Positions 60,534 through 64,000 of a DNA stretch of 64,000 bases are shown here, piece after piece. Source of the DNA: Medicago truncatula (lineage: Eukaryota; Streptophyta; Magnoliopsida; Fabales; Fabaceae); contig NC_053048.1 of assembly GCF_003473485.1 (NCBI RefSeq), positions 34,096,755 to 34,160,754 of the forward strand. Direction: 5' to 3'. A model generated the notes under the pieces. It worked only from the letters and a program-made list of their open reading frames with translations. It was not told the origin of the DNA and did not search any database. Both the position numbers and the translations under genes were made by a program. Numbering within the stretch: the first letter of the stretch is position 1; every line of letters starts with the position of its first letter.

Positions 60534-61443
60534 ATCAATTTATAGTCGATTTATACCCTATCATTTTTACAACCTATCACTTTTTCATTTAAAAAGATCA
60601 ATTTATAGTCACTAGATTAATTAAAAAAAGAGAAATGATATTTATACAATTATTTTTGACAACTTTTTCTCTCATATTTACGTTATATTTTACATTCTCT
60701 CTCATTTATTTTGGTTTTGGTGTCAATACTTCTTTTTCTTTGTAAAATTATGGTTGTCCTAAATGTTGTCAATAAAATGGTTGTTCAAATAACAAACTCT
60801 TATAAAAAAAAAACTATAATCTAATATATTTGGTAAATTCTTTTTAGAGAGCTGTTTTTGATAATTAAGTAAAGGACAATTTAAGCAAGTTTCCTGGTTA
60901 TAAAAAAGATAGGAAAATTGTCCAGTGAGCTTAACTCACTTGGAAAAAAAAAAGGAAAACTGATGTAGAATTTTCAAAGTGTTCCAAAATTGTTTTTAAA
61001 GAGTTCGATTTGTGTCATGCACGCGAAAGTAAGTATTCCTCCCAGGGTGAAATGATTTCACTGGCATGCTTGCTAGAACCGTAACCGTAGGCCCACTCGA
61101 ATCGAGCTTCAAAACAAATGTGTCAATGGTTCTCCTCTTTCAAATTGAATGCTTGACAGAACTTAAACAAATGTGTGATTCATTTTCTTGCAAAGTTTTG
61201 ATTATTAACGAAATACATTGAATTCTAAAATAGGCATGAAAGCTTCATAGCTGCCAAACATAATGCAGATAAAAAACACCGAAACATCAACATCAGTATG
61301 GACCACTTTCATTCATTCTTAAGATGTTATAATTAATAATTATTTAAAAAAGTACAAATTTCAAATTCAACAGGGAAAGAAAAGCCATAACGAGAAAATT
61401 ATGTATAGTAGAAAAACTTCCCCAAAACGGTAATTTCTTAATC
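59836..61443. other. Intergenic region with (TA)n microsatellite
   Basis: AT-rich DNA without a supported gene. Positions 60479-60530 are a pure TA run of about 26 units. A box A-like word GTGAGCTTAACTCACTTGG at about 60926-60944 is followed by an A-run, suggesting a severely truncated SINE head. Confidence 0.65.
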
Positions 61444-62292
61444 TTAATTTTCAGATTTTGTGTGTTTAGTAGTATTTGTCTGTGAACAAGCTGAACCAGG
61501 ACTCTGAAGCACTTCAGATTCATCTTTAACAGATTCCGATTCTGATTCCGATTCCGATTCCGGCATAGTTTCTTCTGTTTTCACCTTCTCAATAACAAAA
61601 ACAAAGGTACATTTCTCAATTCACAATCTCAAATCTCAATTAATCAAATAATTAACATGAAAATGCTTCAAAATTTGAGAAATTAGCACATAATAGCATA
61701 CCTCCGATGTAGATGGTGTGGCTTCGTTGATAATCTTTTCATGTTCTTTCTCTCTAAGCGTTCGAATCGGAGAAACTCTCTGTTACAATCGAAAAGGTGA
61801 AAATCAAAATTAGAAACAAAACGAAACTGAATGGTGAAAATCTGAGATGTTAGTTAAACTTTTGCGCACCATGCATCGATATTTGAGTTCCTTCAAACGG
61901 AACAATCGATCGACTTGAATTTCGAGATTCTTCTGAATCTCGCTTTTCTCTTCCATCTCCTTCATCTTCGCGTCAAGCAATGCTTCTCTCTCTTTCAGCA
62001 TTTTCTCTGTCTTTTCTTTGTCTGCTCTTAGTCTCTCTAGCTTCTTCTTCATAGCGCTCAGCTCCTCCGCAAGCGACGTCTCCAGTGGAGGAGTCACGGT
62101 GGCGGTGATGGGACAGTTTTCCTTCTTGATCGGTGTGATTTCAAAACAGGATTGATCAAGCTTGGGTTTGGGCTTTGTGGAAAGGTGGATAGTGAGATCA
62201 GCGGGAGTGTTTATGGGCTGAAGTGGTGTCCGGCCAGAGCGTGGCCGGACTTTCGGTGTTCCGGTCGTGGGTGTTTGCATAAGCTGTGCCAT
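61444..62292 (-). CDS. Unrecognised coiled-coil protein with many TP sites and a Ser-Glu run
   Basis: Three exons, all phase 0: 61870-62292, 61702-61779 and 61444-61587, giving 214 residues. Residues 1-75 are basic and proline-rich, with repeated Thr-Pro dipeptides (TPTTGTP, RTPLQP, NTPAD, ITPIKK, VTPPLE), potential proline-directed kinase sites. Residues about 75-138 form a strong coiled coil (LAEELSAMKKKLERLRADKEKTEKML to LFRLKELKYRCM). Exon 2 adds RVSPIRTLREKEHEKI. Exon 3 has (ES)n acidic repeats and a polar end. It resembles small plant proteins of unknown function. I do not recognise the family securely. The TP-rich, coiled-coil architecture would suit a cell-division or cytoskeletal role, but that is inference only. 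The CDS ends at TAA 61444-61446. Confidence 0.82.
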
Positions 62293-63580
62293 GTTTAGTT
62301 TGGTGTCGTTTAGAAATGAGAAGCGAGAGAATTTGAGAATGGTGAATAAAAAGGTGGTGTGGAAGGTGATGATGTGAGTTTTGAATTTGAAACTAGACAG
62401 GCGCTAACGGCTAGTGCTTTTTTGTTTATACAGTTTTTTTGACTTATTAGGCTAATGATTTTTGTGCTTTATAAAATTCCGCATTGGATTCTTGGACGGT
62501 TTTTTTTTTTCTTCATTATTTTATTTATATAAATTAGATTAGATTATTAGCTAACATAACTTTAATTAATCCATATTTTGTGTATACTTATTGACAGTGT
62601 GTATAAACCTTAAAACAAAGAGAGAAAGAGATTAGTGATGATGTGCTAGGATGAGAGAAATAAAGAGAAAATCAATGGTGTTTGTTTATCAATATTGTTG
62701 CTATTATGATATACCACACTTTAATCTAGATTATTTGATTAAGATTGAACGGTTAATTATTTTAGATTTAGAAACAATTACAATTCAAAGTAGAAATCTA
62801 AACCATCTAATAGTTGATTGCATGTTGTCAAACTAAACCCAATCCACATCCTAATTGTGAATGCAATAGACTAAACAAATCACATTACAATCCAATTGAT
62901 CACCGTGACATTTGATATTTAGTTTGTGTATGAACTAAAAAAAGGACCGACAATGATGCTGTTAGGGGCTCCCTCCCGCTCTTTTTTTTCTTGGGAGAGT
63001 TCCTACTACGGTCTACATCAATGAATAAATTATTTCCCTTTAGGTTGGTCTTTCTCTTTTATAGTGACTTTTTTCCCCGCCTCTTTGAGAGCTCTTTTGC
63101 TCAATATTGCTTTATTTAGGTTTTGATTTGATTTTTTTGAAAGTAGGTTTTGATTTGATGTGAAGTGTATTTGCCGTTTGTATTACTCCTATCTTAACAC
63201 CCTGTGTAACTGTCGTTGGACATTATCTAATTCATTAACTAACCTTTGAATAAAAAATTGTTTATAAGAATTGACACACTACAGAATTTCATCAAATTCC
63301 ACATTGTTACTCCATAAAGAAGCATATATTTATAAAAATAAATACACAAATACCACCCATCTCAAACTATGGGAAATTTTATATTACAAAATACATACCC
63401 AACATTTATTCATCATGGAATAGGCGATACAAGTAAAGGATATTTTTATATATATATAAAAAAATAAATAAAGGTAAAGGACATTAGTAAAATAAATTAA
63501 AAAAACTAATCTAAATAGAATAAACTATAAACTATACAAAATAAAGCTTTCTTCAAAAACAAAAGAAAAGATTACTATCA
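62293..63580. other. Promoter region of the coiled-coil gene and intergenic DNA
   Basis: The first 150 bp or so upstream of 62292 are probably leader and promoter. GC-containing words such as CTAACGGCTAGTG occur at about 62404. The remainder is AT-rich, with no supported gene. The small ORF at 62651-62836 shows no domain. Confidence 0.5.
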
Positions 63581-63700
63581 TTTCAATAAAATGTATTTTC
63601 TGTGAAATTTATGAGCAGGGAACCGTTCTGTTTTTTCTCAAAAGAAATTGAGGACTCCATTGCCATAGTTTTAGGAGTATAGAGGCAGAAAACCACAAGA

Positions 63701-63883
63701 TTAGAGGTAATCCATGGGAAGCTCCCAGTTATCTTCATTATTATCCCACTCTCTTGGATTGGGTTTCTTTCTTCCAAAACCTTTCCTTCTCCTTGAAACA
63801 CGACCATATGTTGCAGATTGTTCATATTCATAATCTTCGACATCATCCGCCGAGATTCCCACATTCTGGTTGCCCAAAAAGCC
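63701..63883 (-). CDS. Last coding exon of an unrecognised gene (continues beyond the right edge)
   Basis: An acceptor TTCACCAG|GGC opens an exon reading GFLGNQNVGISADDVEDYE, then SATYGRVSRRRKGFGRKKPN and ending NNEDNWELPMDYL before TAA at 63701-63703. The piece is about 60 residues, with an acidic first half, a basic SRRRKGFGRKK middle and a Trp-containing acidic tail. The spliced and polar character supports a real gene, whose upstream exons must lie beyond 64000. The family is not recognised. About 120 bp of AT-rich 3' untranslated sequence follows on its left. Confidence 0.65.
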   Translation of the reverse strand, partial: GFLGNQNVGISADDVEDYEYEQSATYGRVSRRRKGFGRKKPNPREWDNNEDNWELPMDYL

Positions 63884-64000
63884 CTGGTGAAGGAAATTAG
63901 GAAGTTTTATGATCAGATAGACAATAAATGAGTTGTTACCAAAACGCTAAAAGGATGCCTGGAATTATTTATCTATTTGTAATGGGAAACCGCACTGCTC

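Overview
The window looks like nuclear DNA of a legume, probably Medicago or a close relative in the inverted-repeat-lacking clade. The evidence is AT-rich intergenic DNA, spliced plant genes with GT-AG introns, an Ogre/Tat-type Ty3 retroelement primed by a tRNA-Arg-type site, and tRNA-derived SINEs and MITEs of the kind common in legumes. No prokaryotic, organellar, CRISPR or viral system was seen. Exon coordinates were set by hand from splice sites, reading phase and family resemblance.

Host genes from left to right: (1) the 5' two-thirds of a vacuolar sorting receptor (minus strand, cut by the left edge); (2) a two-exon DUF599 membrane protein (plus, 10282-11596); (3) a group III WRKY factor of the WRKY70/54 type (minus, 17539-19084); (4) its tandem paralogue (minus, 34813-37023); (5) a seven-exon P4-type phospholipid flippase of the ALA1 type (minus, 50930-56293); (6) an unrecognised coiled-coil protein of 214 aa (minus, 61444-62292); (7) the last coding exon of an unrecognised acidic/basic protein (minus, 63701-63883). 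These genes show no shared pathway. The only clear relation is the WRKY duplication, which carried its 5' and 3' flanks with it.

The two WRKY copies are separated by nested repeats. The centrepiece is a complete but non-autonomous Ogre/Tat-like element (20603-32175, about 11.6 kb) with nearly identical 2.54-kb LTRs, a 5-bp target duplication, a tRNA-Arg-type primer site, one gag-like ORF with an internal duplication, broken pol remnants, and a 3' untranslated region full of tandem repeats. It sits inside an older repeat. A second copy of that repeat at 41401-42885 preserves the uninterrupted site, and carries a SINE that the first copy lacks.

Other mobile DNA: two Harbinger-type MITEs (5189-6271, 6766-7113), a MULE with a 9-bp target duplication and possible captured sequence (7718-8475), a second long-TIR element (15745-16605), several tRNA-derived SINEs with long target duplications, a decayed plant-mobile-domain gene framed by palindromic inverted ends (about 37686-41215), a 5'-truncated LINE broken by one stop (44561-45833), a 318-bp MITE with a perfect internal hairpin (45926-46243), and an eroded copia remnant (57030-59430). 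The remaining long stretches are AT-rich intergenic sequence without supported genes.
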